The notes: generated by a model from the letters alone, not told the origin. Positions 46,255 through 56,562 are shown, numbered from the stretch's first letter. The stretch: DNA of 64,000 nucleotides from an uncultured Acidobacteriia bacterium (GCA_903881085.1 CAIRSA010000102.1:1-64000), one strand, 5' to 3'. Numbers and translations are program-made.

Positions 46255-49200
46255 TCAATCGTCGGTTTTGATCTCAAACCTGCCGTATCGTACACACAGA
46301 GTCGGGAGGACCAGTAGATTGAGAATCGTAGAGGTAACCAGTCCGCCGAGGATGATGATCGCCATCGGTCCCTCAATCTCCTTTCCGGTTTGACCACTGC
46401 CGAGGGCCAACGGCAGCAATCCGAGTGCGGTTACAGTGGCCGTCATAAGTACTGGGGTCAGCCGTTCGGATGCTCCGCGTATGGCTGCGTTCAGGCCCCA
46501 ACTCTCCCCTTCGAACTGCACCAGATGTTCGAAGTGGGAAACCATCATGATGGAATTCCGGGTTGTGATGCCGAACAGAGTCACGAATCCGACTAACGAG
46601 CCGATGGACAAGTTCCCGCCCGTCAGAATCGCGGCAAAGATGCCACCAACAAGAGCGAACGGAAGATTGACGAGTACCAGGAGCGTGTTTCGCGTGTTGC
46701 GGAACACGATTGCGACTAGCAGCACGATTCCAACTCCGGCAACCAACGAGTACGTGAGGATTTCACGTTGGGCCATTTTGCGTGCTTCCGATACGCCGCC
46801 GAATACTGGATAAGTCCCCTCTGGAAACTTAACCTTTGCGCGAACTGCGCGCTGAGCCTCCTCCACGAAGGACGATAAGTCCCGTCCGCGGACATTGCAA
46901 TACACGGCTTGGCGTCGCCGCGTACCTTCGTGCGCTATGCTGTACCGGGCAGTCCTCTGGTGAACTTCGGCGACTTCCGCCAATCGAATCCGCGCACCAT
47001 CCGGGTTGCTCAACAGCAGCGAGCCCACATCTTCAGGGATGTTTCGCAACCGAGGGTCGAGGATCACAGAGACATTGAATACGCGATTGGCCTCAAACAC
47101 CTGACCCACGGTAGTTCCCTGGTATGCCGCCTCGACTGCGTCGAGGACGGCCGCGGGTTGGAGGCCGAACTGTACCAACCGCTCGGGACGCAAATCTACA
47201 ACCACTCCAGGCGTTCCGGGGGGTGATTCGATTTGGACGTCCGCGGCTCCGTGCACGCTTGACAGCACGTCCAGGATTTCGTGCGCCTTTTCGTCGATGG
47301 CGTCGAGATTTTCCCCGAACACTTGAACGACCACCTGGGCTCGAGTACCCGAGAGAACTTCCTCCATCCGCTCGGTGAGGAACGTCTTGGGGCTCATTGA
47401 GACGCCGGGAAATTTCTCCAGACGATCACGAAGGCGATCTTCGGCGGTTTCGGACGCCTCTCCATCGAGCGGTTTCAGATCGACATGGATTTCGCTGTAG
47501 TGGACTCCAGACGTGTCATCGCCGCTCTCAGCCCGTCCGATCTGTTGTGCAACGACGCGTACGTTCTCGTCCTTCAGCAACTCGGCCGTGACAAGTTTCC
47601 CCAGCCGGACAGACTCATTGAGGGAGGTGCCGGGTACGGCCACCATGTGAACAATGAAGTGGCCTTCGCGCAAGGGCGGCAGGAACTCTCCGCCGAGGAA
47701 CGGAATTGCAATCGCAGCGCCGGCGACCAGAATAAGCGCGCCCGCTTCAATCAACCGAGGTGCCCGGCTCATTCCTCGTAACAGGCGTGCGTACTGCTCT
47801 TTCAGAACAAGAACTAACCGAGGTTCAGAACCAGATCCAATCGCATGCGGGAGGAGGAAGTACGACAATGCCGGGGTAACAGTCAGCGCGACGAGCAGCG
47901 AGGCCACTATGGCGAGAATGTACGCCCAGGCAAGCGGCGCGAACAGCCTGCCCTGCACTCCAGACATGGTCAACACCGGCAGGAAGACGAGCGTGACGAT
48001 GAACGTCGCGTACACGACCGCACTTCGAACCTCAACCGAGGCGTCATGGACGATCTGAAAAACCTGCTTAGCCGTAAGCCCTCGGCCGGCTTGGCGCAGT
48101 CGCCGGAAGATATTCTCGGCATCAATGATTGCGTCATCCACAACTTCACCAATCGCGATCGCAAAACCGCCAAGAGTTAGCGTGTTCAGGCTCACGCCGG
48201 CTCGGGTAAGCACGATGACTGCAACCAACAATGAAAGTGGAATTGCGGTGAGCGAGATCCAGGCCACTCGCAGGTTGAAAAGGAATAATAAAAGAACGAT
48301 GGCCACCAGGACTGCGCCGATGAAGAGCGCCAGGCCCATGCTGCGCAGGGAAGCACCGACGAAGTCCGCGGGCCGGAACAAATCCGGATATAACGTAATA
48401 CCGGCTGATGCAATTCCAGGCTTAAGATCGTCGAGAGCCTTTTCAACGTTGCGCGTGACTTCCAGCGTATTGGAACCGAATTGCGAACTGATTAGAAGCA
48501 TAACCCCCGGGCGGCCCATAACCGTCGCATTTCCGATTTTCGGTTCGATTCCTTCCTGAACCGAGGCGACATCGCCCAATCGGATGCTACGGCCGCCTGA
48601 AGCCTGCAGCACAACATTGCTTAACTGCGCGGCAGTTAAGGATTGGCCTTGTGTCTCAATGACAATCCGTTGCGCCGGAGTCTCGACGAACCCGGCGCCT
48701 CGCACTCCTGTGGCGGACCGGGCGGCGGCTGTGACGTCATTTATAGACAGGTTGTATGCGGCCAAGCGCTCTGGAACGATCTGGATTTGGAGTTGCCTGA
48801 CGCCACCTCCATACAGCGATACTCGCGCGACACCGGGAACTCCGAGTAGCCGTGGCTTCATCGTCCACTCGGCAAAGGTCCTCATTTCAGTTTCCGAGTG
48901 TTTCTCCGAGGTTATGCCTATCACCAGGACCAGCCCGGTTGTTCCCGTGAGCGGGGCCATTGCCGGCGGCCGGACGCCTTGTGGGAGTTGAGTCGCGGCT
49001 TCAGCCAGCCGTTCATTCGCAATCTGCCGCGCGCGGTACACATCCGTGCTGTCTTCAAAGACGGCCGTTACTACCGATAGTCCCTGGATGGATTGGGACC
49101 GTATGGTCTCCACATGCGGCGCTCCGTTCAGCGCGTTTTCGACAACCCGGGTTACAAGTTGCTCAACGTTCTCCGGCGAGAGTCCGGGAGCTTCGGTCTG

Positions 49201-49347
49201 AATGACAACCTGAGGTGGCGCGAATTCGGGATAGACGTCGAACCGCGCGTGCCACGCCGAGTAAATCCCGTAGCCTATAATCAGACACGCAATTGCAACT
49301 ACGGCGCCGCGAAATCGGATGGAGATGGCGACTAACTTCGAGAGCAA
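46255..49347 (-). CDS. Heavy-metal efflux RND permease (CusA/CzcA-like)
   Basis: It is a 1,030-residue inner-membrane permease with 12 transmembrane helices and two large periplasmic loops. The HME-subfamily signature GFAIAIGEVVDDAIIDAENI (acidic pair in transmembrane helix 4) is present, with N-terminal RFDVYPEFAPPQV and the C-terminal LVGFVTLFGITTRNSIMMVS and LPTLCVRYG. It takes monovalent or divalent metal out of the periplasm using the proton gradient. Metal specificity cannot be read. It is the last gene of a CusCBA-type operon and follows the adaptor by 5 bp. Confidence 0.93.
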   Translation of the reverse strand: MLSKLVAISIRFRGAVVAIACLIIGYGIYSAWHARFDVYPEFAPPQVVIQTEAPGLSPENVEQLVTRVVENALNGAPHVETIRSQSIQGLSVVTAVFEDSTDVYRARQIANERLAEAATQLPQGVRPPAMAPLTGTTGLVLVIGITSEKHSETEMRTFAEWTMKPRLLGVPGVARVSLYGGGVRQLQIQIVPERLAAYNLSINDVTAAARSATGVRGAGFVETPAQRIVIETQGQSLTAAQLSNVVLQASGGRSIRLGDVASVQEGIEPKIGNATVMGRPGVMLLISSQFGSNTLEVTRNVEKALDDLKPGIASAGITLYPDLFRPADFVGASLRSMGLALFIGAVLVAIVLLLFLFNLRVAWISLTAIPLSLLVAVIVLTRAGVSLNTLTLGGFAIAIGEVVDDAIIDAENIFRRLRQAGRGLTAKQVFQIVHDASVEVRSAVVYATFIVTLVFLPVLTMSGVQGRLFAPLAWAYILAIVASLLVALTVTPALSYFLLPHAIGSGSEPRLVLVLKEQYARLLRGMSRAPRLIEAGALILVAGAAIAIPFLGGEFLPPLREGHFIVHMVAVPGTSLNESVRLGKLVTAELLKDENVRVVAQQIGRAESGDDTSGVHYSEIHVDLKPLDGEASETAEDRLRDRLEKFPGVSMSPKTFLTERMEEVLSGTRAQVVVQVFGENLDAIDEKAHEILDVLSSVHGAADVQIESPPGTPGVVVDLRPERLVQFGLQPAAVLDAVEAAYQGTTVGQVFEANRVFNVSVILDPRLRNIPEDVGSLLLSNPDGARIRLAEVAEVHQRTARYSIAHEGTRRRQAVYCNVRGRDLSSFVEEAQRAVRAKVKFPEGTYPVFGGVSEARKMAQREILTYSLVAGVGIVLLVAIVFRNTRNTLLVLVNLPFALVGGIFAAILTGGNLSIGSLVGFVTLFGITTRNSIMMVSHFEHLVQFEGESWGLNAAIRGASERLTPVLMTATVTALGLLPLALGSGQTGKEIEGPMAIIILGGLVTSTILNLLVLPTLCVRYGRFEIKTDD

Positions 49348-49352
49348 CTGGG

Positions 49353-50579
49353 CTACTCCTCCTTCACGCTTTCGGGCTTGAATTCCTCAGAGAGGAGCGT
49401 CTGAGCGCCGGTGATGACAATGCGGTCCCCCACGGCCAGTCGCCCCGTAACGAAGTAACCCGTAGCAACCGCGCTTTGAATCTTTACATCTCTTCGAACG
49501 AAAAGGTCGGCTGCGGTCCGCACATAAACGTAGGCGCTGCCCGATAACCGGACCACCGCCGCAGTGGAAATTGTGAAGCCCTTCCGGCTGGCTCCTGGCA
49601 GAGGGAGGTACGCTGTCACAGCGAGCCCAGGCCTGAGACCGAACCGTCCCTCTCGCAACTGGAACAGAAACGATTCGCCGGGGGATTTGGGATCTAAGAC
49701 CGAAGAGGCTGCGATCCGGTCGGCCAATATTACCTCGCTCTCATGCCCGGCGGGAACGACGTGCGCCAACATTGCGGTTGATGGCAGATTCTGACCTACC
49801 GGGAGATCCACTCGCGCCACGAGCCTTTCCAGGCGGGAGATTCTCAGGAGCGGCAGGCCCGCTTCCACGGACTCCCCGGGTCGCGCCATCATCTCCATGA
49901 CGGTTCCGCCCGTCTCAGCGGTCAACCGGGAGGCGGCTGGACCTGAGGTCCGGAGAGAGTTCTCGAGGTTTCGGACGGTAGTACGCGCGGAATCGAGACG
50001 CGCACGTTCTGCCCCAAGCCGCGCTCTCGCTTCTTCGAGGACACGATCCGAGACATTCTTGCCGTCGGCGTTCAGGATGCGAGCGCGCTCGAAAGCCGCC
50101 ACCGCCGCTTCCACGGCTGCTGCCGCTGAATCGCCTTCAGACTGGGCACCGGTCAATTGCGTGGTCAGCGCGATCCGCTCAGCGGGCGCTATACGTGGTG
50201 CAATGAGGCCAACCTCCTGTCCGGGGGCTAGTGTCTGACCGACGGAAGGCCAAGTGCCGCCAGCGGGAATTTGCATAGTACCGGCTACAGGCGCACGCAC
50301 GATGAAGGATCGCGATGGATCTTCTTCGAGATGGCCGTAAGCGATAAGCTGCGGCTGGAAGGACGAGGGCGTGACAGACGCAAGCTCGATCCCGATAAGG
50401 CTCTGTGCAGCTTGCCCCATTCGAATCAGCGGATCTCCCTCCGGTGTGCGAGTAACCACCGCCGGATCCTTCGGTTTCTTCCTCTCTGACTCCTCCCGTT
50501 CAGTGCCGGGTTTGCATCCGATTGAAGTGCAAATGGCAAGGAGGAGCACCAGCCATGCCAGACCGCCATGTTGTCTCAA
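49353..50579 (-). CDS. Periplasmic adaptor (membrane-fusion) lipoprotein of the metal efflux pump
   Basis: It is a 408-residue protein. The lipoprotein signal has LLLAICTSIGC with the modified Cys. A lipoyl/barrel-sandwich part (FIVRAPVAGTMQIPAGGTWP, ETGGTVMEMMARPGESVEAG) flanks a coiled-coil hairpin (AAVEAAVAAFERARILNADG, ARARLGAERARLDSARTTVR). A beta-barrel and a membrane-proximal domain follow. No metal-binding Met cluster is obvious. It overlaps the TolC-like gene stop by 4 bp. Confidence 0.9.
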   Translation of the reverse strand: MRQHGGLAWLVLLLAICTSIGCKPGTEREESERKKPKDPAVVTRTPEGDPLIRMGQAAQSLIGIELASVTPSSFQPQLIAYGHLEEDPSRSFIVRAPVAGTMQIPAGGTWPSVGQTLAPGQEVGLIAPRIAPAERIALTTQLTGAQSEGDSAAAAVEAAVAAFERARILNADGKNVSDRVLEEARARLGAERARLDSARTTVRNLENSLRTSGPAASRLTAETGGTVMEMMARPGESVEAGLPLLRISRLERLVARVDLPVGQNLPSTAMLAHVVPAGHESEVILADRIAASSVLDPKSPGESFLFQLREGRFGLRPGLAVTAYLPLPGASRKGFTISTAAVVRLSGSAYVYVRTAADLFVRRDVKIQSAVATGYFVTGRLAVGDRIVITGAQTLLSEEFKPESVKEE

Positions 50580-51985
50580 TGGTTCCTCCGCGAGGGCGCA
50601 GTTGCAGGAGCATCGCCAATCCGCAGCGCGGCCGTTAGCGGCTGCTGCATCGAATCCTCAACGGCCGCGAGCGCTGCCGACAGTCGTGTGAGGGCGTCGA
50701 GTTGCGCACGGGCGGCGGTAGTGGACTCGAGCCGGACAACCGCGAGGCCAAGCCTATCGCCTTCGCCGGCCTCCAAGGCGCGGCGCGCGGCGGTTTCTCG
50801 TTCAGTTTGAATCTCGACCAGGCGGGCGCCGGCGGTTTGCCATGCTGCGTATGCCGCCCTGTACTGCTCCACCGCTCGAGTCATCTCACCAATCGCCGAC
50901 GCCTGCAATGCTTCGAATTGCGCCGCCACATGTTCGCGCTCCGCCTCGGCCAGGTCGATCAGGACTCTGCTTCGACGCCTGCCGGGCAGGGGTTGCAGAA
51001 CGGTGCTGAGCACAAACCTGGCAAATCCTTCCTCAAAGTTGTAGCCTGGGGTCAGTTGAAGATCTGGGTACTGTTTGGCGACCTCAAGACGCAATACTGC
51101 GTCTGCCGCGCCATAATCCGCCAGCGCACGCCGGACGTCGGCGCGGTGCAGGACGCCCGCTTTCTGCACGACGCGTACCGGCAAGGCATCGGGAAGAATT
51201 GGCGCATCGAGTTCCGGTGCGTGGATTTCAAGACCAGTCAGGGCCTCACCCGGTAGGCCCACGGCGCTCGCCAACGTCATGCGAGTTTGGACCGTCTCGC
51301 CCAGTGCGGTGTTCAGAGCCCATTGCGCATTTAAGAGAGCCACTCTGTAGATGCCGAGTTCCGGGCGAGACGTCTCGCCAACGGCAACGCGCTTATCGAA
51401 GATGCCGGCGATCTCACTTCGAACTGCTACTTCCGTTTCGAGCAGAGCTTTGCGGCGCTCCGCGGTCACGTGGTTGAACAGCGCAGTCCGGACTCGGCTC
51501 CGGACCAACCATCCGCCCTCAGAGAAACCGGCGCGCGCACTCTCGGCCACCTTCTGCGCTTGGAGGATGCGTAGCCCGCGTTTCCCGGCGGTTTCGATCG
51601 TAAAAGACGGCAGGAAACTGTAGAGGGTATGTGATTCCGGGTTGCTGTTGTACCCGGCATCGATCCCGAAGGTCGCGGTAGGCCTCGCGCCCGCTACTGC
51701 GATCCCCGCTTCGGCTGCAGCCAGTCGTGAGCGGGCTACCGCGAGGTCGGGGCTGTAAAAGTAGCCGACAAGCGCCAGCGGGCGTAAATCGAGGACTGTT
51801 GGCGGCCACGCTGCCTGCTGCTCGCCGTTCTGGCTCAGGAAGTCAATCAAGGCCGGTGATGTTAGCGAGCGGGCGCGGTATTCAGTCTCAAGCGCAGGCG
51901 GATTGAGTACTCCCGTCCGATAGCGCACGCACCCGGTAAGAGCCAAGATGCTCAGCCCGAAAAATAGAGAGTATTGTCCGCGCAT
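50576..51985 (-). CDS. TolC-family outer-membrane channel of the metal efflux pump
   Basis: It is a 469-residue protein with a lipoprotein-type start (MRGQYSLFFGLSILALTGC). It has two TolC/OEP repeats of helices (YSPDLAVARSRLAAAEAGIA, AERRKALLETEVAVRSEIAG, and EAEREHVAAQFEALQASAIG, AAYAAWQTAGARLVEIQTER). It completes the tripartite pump. It is the first gene of the operon and is divergent from the response regulator 112 bp away, where both promoters must lie. Confidence 0.88.
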   Translation of the reverse strand: MRGQYSLFFGLSILALTGCVRYRTGVLNPPALETEYRARSLTSPALIDFLSQNGEQQAAWPPTVLDLRPLALVGYFYSPDLAVARSRLAAAEAGIAVAGARPTATFGIDAGYNSNPESHTLYSFLPSFTIETAGKRGLRILQAQKVAESARAGFSEGGWLVRSRVRTALFNHVTAERRKALLETEVAVRSEIAGIFDKRVAVGETSRPELGIYRVALLNAQWALNTALGETVQTRMTLASAVGLPGEALTGLEIHAPELDAPILPDALPVRVVQKAGVLHRADVRRALADYGAADAVLRLEVAKQYPDLQLTPGYNFEEGFARFVLSTVLQPLPGRRRSRVLIDLAEAEREHVAAQFEALQASAIGEMTRAVEQYRAAYAAWQTAGARLVEIQTERETAARRALEAGEGDRLGLAVVRLESTTAARAQLDALTRLSAALAAVEDSMQQPLTAALRIGDAPATAPSRRNH

Positions 51986-52097
51986 CTGTCATTTGAGTGT
52001 TGCAATCGCACCTGAACACGGACATGACGACAAGATTACGATTTCGTCATGTGCGCGAATTCCTTCAGCATCTGGCGCAAACTGGCAGAATAGAGTG

Positions 52098-52772
52098 GTG
52101 CGGCTACTGATTGTCGAAGACGAACCAAAGACGGCGGCCTACCTGAAAAAGGGACTGACCGAGAACGGCTTTGTCGCCGATCTTGTGCATGACGGTGACC
52201 AGGCGGTCGCGTTCGCAACGGCGGGCAAGTACGAGTTGATACTTCTCGACATCATGCTTCCGCATCGCGACGGTTGGTCAGTGCTGGCACACCTGCGGTC
52301 GCGAGGCGATCACACGCCGGTCATTTGCCTGACGGCGCGCGATGCCGTGGATGACCGGGTCAAAGGTCTGCGAGCCGGGGCTGACGACTACCTGACCAAA
52401 CCATTCGCATTTTCAGAATTGCTGGCCCGGATTCATACGGTGTTGCGACGGTCTCCGCAGCGGGCGCCTGATTCTATTCGTGCTGGCGATCTTGAAATTG
52501 ACATGGCCCGGCAACGTGCTACTCGCGGGGGCCGTCGCCTGGACCTGACGCCCAAGGAATTCCTGCTGCTTTCCCTGCTGGCTAGAAATGCCGGGAACGT
52601 GCTGTCACGTACGGTCATTGCAGAGCAGGTGTGGGACATGAACTTCGATTGCGACACGAACGTGGTGGACGTACACGTGCGGCGGTTGCGATCGAAGGTG
52701 GACGACCCCTTTTCCCAGAAGTTGATCCGAACGATTCGGGGTGTCGGCTACGCACTCGATGACGAGGAGTAA
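52098..52772 (+). CDS. CusR/CopR-like response regulator
   Basis: It is a 224-residue regulator, starting at GTG 52098 (or the preceding GTG 52095) with VRLLIVEDEPKTAAYLKKGL. Phospho-acceptor Asp51 lies in LLDIMLPHRDG, with LTARDA and LTKPF. The OmpR-type winged helix shows LTPKEFLLLSLLARN and RTIRGVGYALD. The N-terminal 'EPKTAAYLKKGLTENGF' is typical of heavy-metal regulators of the CusR/IrlR group. It is divergent from the metal pump operon and the likely activator of it. The kinase follows 2 bp later. Confidence 0.92.
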   Translation: MRLLIVEDEPKTAAYLKKGLTENGFVADLVHDGDQAVAFATAGKYELILLDIMLPHRDGWSVLAHLRSRGDHTPVICLTARDAVDDRVKGLRAGADDYLTKPFAFSELLARIHTVLRRSPQRAPDSIRAGDLEIDMARQRATRGGRRLDLTPKEFLLLSLLARNAGNVLSRTVIAEQVWDMNFDCDTNVVDVHVRRLRSKVDDPFSQKLIRTIRGVGYALDDEE

Positions 52773-52774
52773 GC

Positions 52775-54241
52775 ATGGGGAATGGCAAACAGAGTAGCAT
52801 CGCATGGCAGCTTTCGGTTTGGTATGCCGGCTCCGCGTTTCTCCTTCTGGCAGTGGGAACCGGATTCCTCTATTTCGTTCTGGCCCACAGTTTCGATCGG
52901 GAAAACACGGATTACCTCATCGAGAAGACTCGCACGCTTGAAACGCTATTGCGTGAGAGTCCCGTGGAAGAGGCGACTGTGCGATGGGAAGTCGAAGGTG
53001 AATCGATTGCGAATCCGTCGATCCGCGTCCAATCCCGCGTGCTCGCTCCGGATGGTTCAGTCCTCGTCCAGACGGACGGGATGGCCTCAGATCTGCCGCC
53101 AGCGCTGTTCCCGTCGCCGATAAACCTTGGCTCCGAAGCCGTCCGTACCACGGATGTCCACACGCATGCGGGCAAAACGTACCTGTTGATGGCATCGAAT
53201 GTCGATAGCCCCAATCCGGGCCGCCCCGGCACCGGAAGAGGGCCGTACACGCTTCAGGTGGCAATCGATCTGACGTTCGAGAAGGATCTGCTCGCAGGAT
53301 ATCGCCGGCAGCTCTGGATAGTGCTCAGCGTGGGGCTGGTTGCGTCGATTTGGATCGGCCGGCGGATAGCTGTCCGCGGGCTCCGGCCGCTCAGCCACAT
53401 ATCGCATACCGTGCGGCAGACTCGCTCCACCAACATGGAGTCACGCGTGCATGTAGATCGCCTGCCGTCCGAAGTTCAGGAACTTGCTTCGACGTTTAAT
53501 GAAATGCTCGATCGTCTGAGCGATTCGTTCGATCGACTGTCGCGATTCTCGTCGGACATCGCCCACGAGTTGCGGACGCCCGTCAATAACCTCCGCGGTG
53601 AAATTGACCTCGCGCTATCCAAGCGGCGCACGCCTGACGAGTACGTAGATCTTCTCGGTTCTCTATCCGAGGAATGCGAACAACTGACGCGATTGATAGA
53701 CAGGCTGCTGTTTCTTGCGCGGGCTGAACAGCCTGCAATGCAGGTTCACCGGGAGGACTTGGACGTTCGCCGCGAGCTCGATTTGGTCTGTGAGTTTTAT
53801 GAACCCGCCGCGGCGGAGGAGGGTGTGCGGCTCAGCGTCAACGCGCCCAACCGGCTCACCTTTCCGCTTGATCGAACGCTCTTCCAACGCGCCGTCGGTA
53901 ACCTTGTGCAGAACGCAGTGGCACATACTCCGCGCGATGGAGAAGTTCGAGTCGAAGCGCGTGATAGCGATGGTCAACTCGTGGTTTCAGTAATGGACAC
54001 GGGCGCGGGCATTCCCGCGGAGCATTTGCCGCGGTTGTTCGACAGGTTCTATCGAGCTGACCCCGCCCGCACTCGCAATAAGGGCGGAACGGGCTTAGGA
54101 CTCGCCATCGTGCAGAGTATTGCTCGACTGCATGGTGGTATGGTTGCGATTTCGAGCCAGGTCGGGCGCGGTACCATCGTCACGCTGACTTTTACCTCCG
54201 CAGCCGCTGTGGAGAAATTAGGAACAACGGAAGCCCTCTGA
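52775..54241 (+). CDS. CusS-like heavy-metal sensor histidine kinase
   Basis: It is a 488-residue protein. Transmembrane helices are at about 12-36 (VWYAGSAFLLLAVGTGFLYF) and 181-200 (LWIVLSVGLVASIWIGRR), bounding a 145-residue periplasmic sensor. HAMP follows, then HisKA with His in DIAHELRTPVNNL, and HATPase_c (NLVQNAVAHT, MDTGAGIPAEHL, GGTGLGLAIVQS). The 'DIAHELRTPxNNLRGEIDLAL' form is typical of heavy-metal kinases (TIGR01386-like). It is translationally close to the regulator (GAGGAG over the regulator stop). Confidence 0.92.
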   Translation: MGNGKQSSIAWQLSVWYAGSAFLLLAVGTGFLYFVLAHSFDRENTDYLIEKTRTLETLLRESPVEEATVRWEVEGESIANPSIRVQSRVLAPDGSVLVQTDGMASDLPPALFPSPINLGSEAVRTTDVHTHAGKTYLLMASNVDSPNPGRPGTGRGPYTLQVAIDLTFEKDLLAGYRRQLWIVLSVGLVASIWIGRRIAVRGLRPLSHISHTVRQTRSTNMESRVHVDRLPSEVQELASTFNEMLDRLSDSFDRLSRFSSDIAHELRTPVNNLRGEIDLALSKRRTPDEYVDLLGSLSEECEQLTRLIDRLLFLARAEQPAMQVHREDLDVRRELDLVCEFYEPAAAEEGVRLSVNAPNRLTFPLDRTLFQRAVGNLVQNAVAHTPRDGEVRVEARDSDGQLVVSVMDTGAGIPAEHLPRLFDRFYRADPARTRNKGGTGLGLAIVQSIARLHGGMVAISSQVGRGTIVTLTFTSAAAVEKLGTTEAL

Positions 54242-54243
54242 AC

Positions 54244-54645
54244 ATGATCGAGCGACTCAAGGGTTGGGCAAAGGAGATGAAAACCGAGGCACTGACCGTT
54301 TGGTACATCTCCAGAAATCCTGAGACACCATGGTACGTCCGCATCGTCGCACTCCTGCTCGTTGCTTACGCATTCAGTCCGGTGGATCTAATCCCCGACT
54401 TCATTCCCGTGATTGGGTACCTGGATGACCTAGTCGTTCTGTCGCTGGGCGTCTATTTGCTGCTGCAAATAACGCCGGAACTTGTGCTGTCCACTTCCCG
54501 CCGGCGTGCCGCCGATCATGTCGCCAATGGGGACTCCAAGCCGATCTCCCCGGTGGGAATCCTGCTCATCATATCGGTCTGGTTGGGCGCGATGGCGTTA
54601 GCGATAGTGTTAATTCGGTACGCGCAGTCCGCCATTCACCGGTGA
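54244..54645 (+). CDS. DUF1232 (YkvA-like) membrane protein
   Basis: It is a 133-residue protein with the DUF1232 signature YAFSPVDLIPDFIPVIGYLD, DLVVLSLGVYLLL, and a C-terminal transmembrane helix (VGILLIISVWLGAMALAIVL). The family is of unknown function, with an amphipathic stretch at the membrane. It begins 2 bp after the sensor kinase, so it is in the same operon; a link to metal response is positional only. Confidence 0.85.
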   Translation: MIERLKGWAKEMKTEALTVWYISRNPETPWYVRIVALLLVAYAFSPVDLIPDFIPVIGYLDDLVVLSLGVYLLLQITPELVLSTSRRRAADHVANGDSKPISPVGILLIISVWLGAMALAIVLIRYAQSAIHR

Positions 54646-54889
54646 TCCGGCACCACCATCCACATCCAAATCAATGGGAGGTCTTGGGAACGGCCGTCTG
54701 CCTGATCGGAGCGGCTTTCATCCTGGACGTTCCTCGAGGTGGTTGATACCAGATGCAATTTCCGTTGAAAGCCGCATAGCTGAGATTCCGGCGCGGCGCC
54801 TTGCGCCTGTCGGGGTATTCGATCGCGAATGCGAAGAGGCCTCCGAGGCCATGTTGCCGCGGCAGTACGATAGTGGCATGACGATTTAG

Positions 54890-55135
54890 CTCATGGCGAT
54901 GGTGACGCCGCCCGGCCCAAAAGCATTACGAGGCCGCCGATGTCGAAGGCCAAAACAACTGGCACGGGTCTGAACCAATGCGCCCTGATAAATTGCCCAA
55001 GAGCAGGCCCAGTACATCTGAGGGTACGCGGTGGGCACCATCTCCGTCACGTCTTCGACGACTCCCATGATGAAAGCCTTGAGAATAAGAATCGGATCAA
55101 CATCGAGTTGTTCGACCAAAGACTTCTCCGTTAGC
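54890..55135 (-). pseudogene. Possible undecaprenyl-diphosphatase (UppP) remnant
   Basis: The minus strand reads ILILKAFIMGVVEDVTEMVP and then WAIYQGALVQTRASCFGLRH. This is like the UppP start 'LKAxILGVVEGxTEFLP' and the later 'FEIxIQLGAILAV' in degraded form, with the catalytic SSTGH motif lost. The match is weak. 54646-54889 has nothing identifiable. Confidence 0.3.
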
Positions 55136-55172
55136 TCGCGTGTCAGGCAAGCGGCGTGGTGCCGCTGTTGGC

Positions 55173-56450
55173 CTATCTCTCTCGCAGGCGGGCAAGCGCA
55201 ACAGTACCTGCCGCCATCAACGCAGCGGCCAACCCGAAGCTGAACTCCGGCGAAATAGCCGTCCACAGCACACCAACGGCGGTGCTGGAAATAAACTTGG
55301 CCGTCCCGTTGACTGTCCCGAGCGCGCCATAGCTGATGGCCAGCGTATCCGCGCTGACCATATCGGCGGTGACTGTTGATTCCAAAGCTTCCTGCACTGC
55401 GATATAGATGCCGCCGACGAGGAAAATAAGCCCGAGGAACACGATACTGTCAAGCCTGAACCAGAAGGCCAGCGCGGTCAGGATGGCTGAGAGCGCTCCG
55501 AGCGCATAGCCGGCGACCAGCACAGGCAAGGATCTGAAACGGTCGGCAAGCACGCCGACTGGGTAGGAGACGACGGCCTGCACAATATTGCGTCCGACGT
55601 AGAGCAGGCCCGCAACCTGGGCGGCATGGACCACTCCCATCGAGGCGGTGAGCAACTGCGTCGCGGCCAGGATCAGCAGGCTATGGGAGAAGTCGCCGAT
55701 ACCGAAGAGACCGACGGCTCCGAGGTAGCGTTTGAACCGCGCTGGCAATCCGCGCAGCACGTTGAAGAACTTCAAGGCCGGGTTCGGCGTTTGTTCAGGA
55801 TCTTTCACCAGGAGCAGGAAGCTCAGCACAGCCAGCACGCCCGGGATGACGCTCAGCCACAAGACGAGACGGAACGGCTCCGCAGCGTTCCCGGGATACC
55901 AGGCCTGTGCCCAGCCGAGCAGCGCCACGCCGAGCAATGGACCAAGAACCGCGCCTACGGTATCCATCGCCCGGTGAAAACCGAACGCGCGCCCCCGCGT
56001 CTCGGAGCTGATGGACTGGACCACGATGGCGTCCCGCAAAGGTCCGCGGAGTCCCTTGCCGAACCACGAGACTACACGGCCGCTCAACAGCAGCGGCCAT
56101 CCGGCCGACATGGCGATGAGAACCTGCCCGAGCGGGGTGAGACCGTAGCCGACGAGAACCAGGAACTTGCGATGACCGAGCTTGGCTGCGATATATCCCG
56201 ACGCCATCGCAGTAAAACTGGCGACGGCGTCAGCGATACCCTCGATCGTGCCCAGAACCGCCGCGGGAATGCCGAGGACAGCAAGAAACCCCGGCAGGAT
56301 GACGGTGGTGGTCTCATAGCAGAAATCACCTAGCGCACTGGTGAGGCCAGCCCCGGCAACAGTGCTGTTGAGCCAGCCCTTCGGCGGCGGTGGTGTATCC
56401 GGCGGCCCTAGGATCGGCTGTGTCCCGGTGGATTTAGAAGAATCGCTCAT
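55173..56450 (-). CDS. MFS transporter
   Basis: It is a 425-residue protein with 12 transmembrane helices. The N-terminal tail is proline-rich (GPPDTPPPPKGW). Then come TSALGDFCYETTTVILPGFL, the A-like motif GYIAAKLGHRKFLV, SWFGKGLRGPLRDAIVVQSI and AFGFHRAMDTVGAVLGPLLG. The GKGLRGPLRDAI motif defines a group of unassigned transporters in soil bacteria. Substrate unknown. It is divergent from the fluoride-regulated operon, with about 160 bp between, but on the other strand from the riboswitch. Confidence 0.87.
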   Translation of the reverse strand: MSDSSKSTGTQPILGPPDTPPPPKGWLNSTVAGAGLTSALGDFCYETTTVILPGFLAVLGIPAAVLGTIEGIADAVASFTAMASGYIAAKLGHRKFLVLVGYGLTPLGQVLIAMSAGWPLLLSGRVVSWFGKGLRGPLRDAIVVQSISSETRGRAFGFHRAMDTVGAVLGPLLGVALLGWAQAWYPGNAAEPFRLVLWLSVIPGVLAVLSFLLLVKDPEQTPNPALKFFNVLRGLPARFKRYLGAVGLFGIGDFSHSLLILAATQLLTASMGVVHAAQVAGLLYVGRNIVQAVVSYPVGVLADRFRSLPVLVAGYALGALSAILTALAFWFRLDSIVFLGLIFLVGGIYIAVQEALESTVTADMVSADTLAISYGALGTVNGTAKFISSTAVGVLWTAISPEFSFGLAAALMAAGTVALARLRER

Positions 56451-56562
56451 TGCAGAACCTCAAAAAATTGTATGAACATTATTGCCTGAAGCATGTATGA
56501 TACCGTCATGGTCGGCGATTCCGGACTGGGTGAGACTATTTACGTGGACAAGGCACGTGGAG

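Noticed and set aside
51986-52097. Possible fluoride riboswitch in front of the metal pump or CusR-like gene
   Set aside because: No GGNGAUGG, UAACC or CUCCUAC core could be found on either strand in the 112-bp divergent region.
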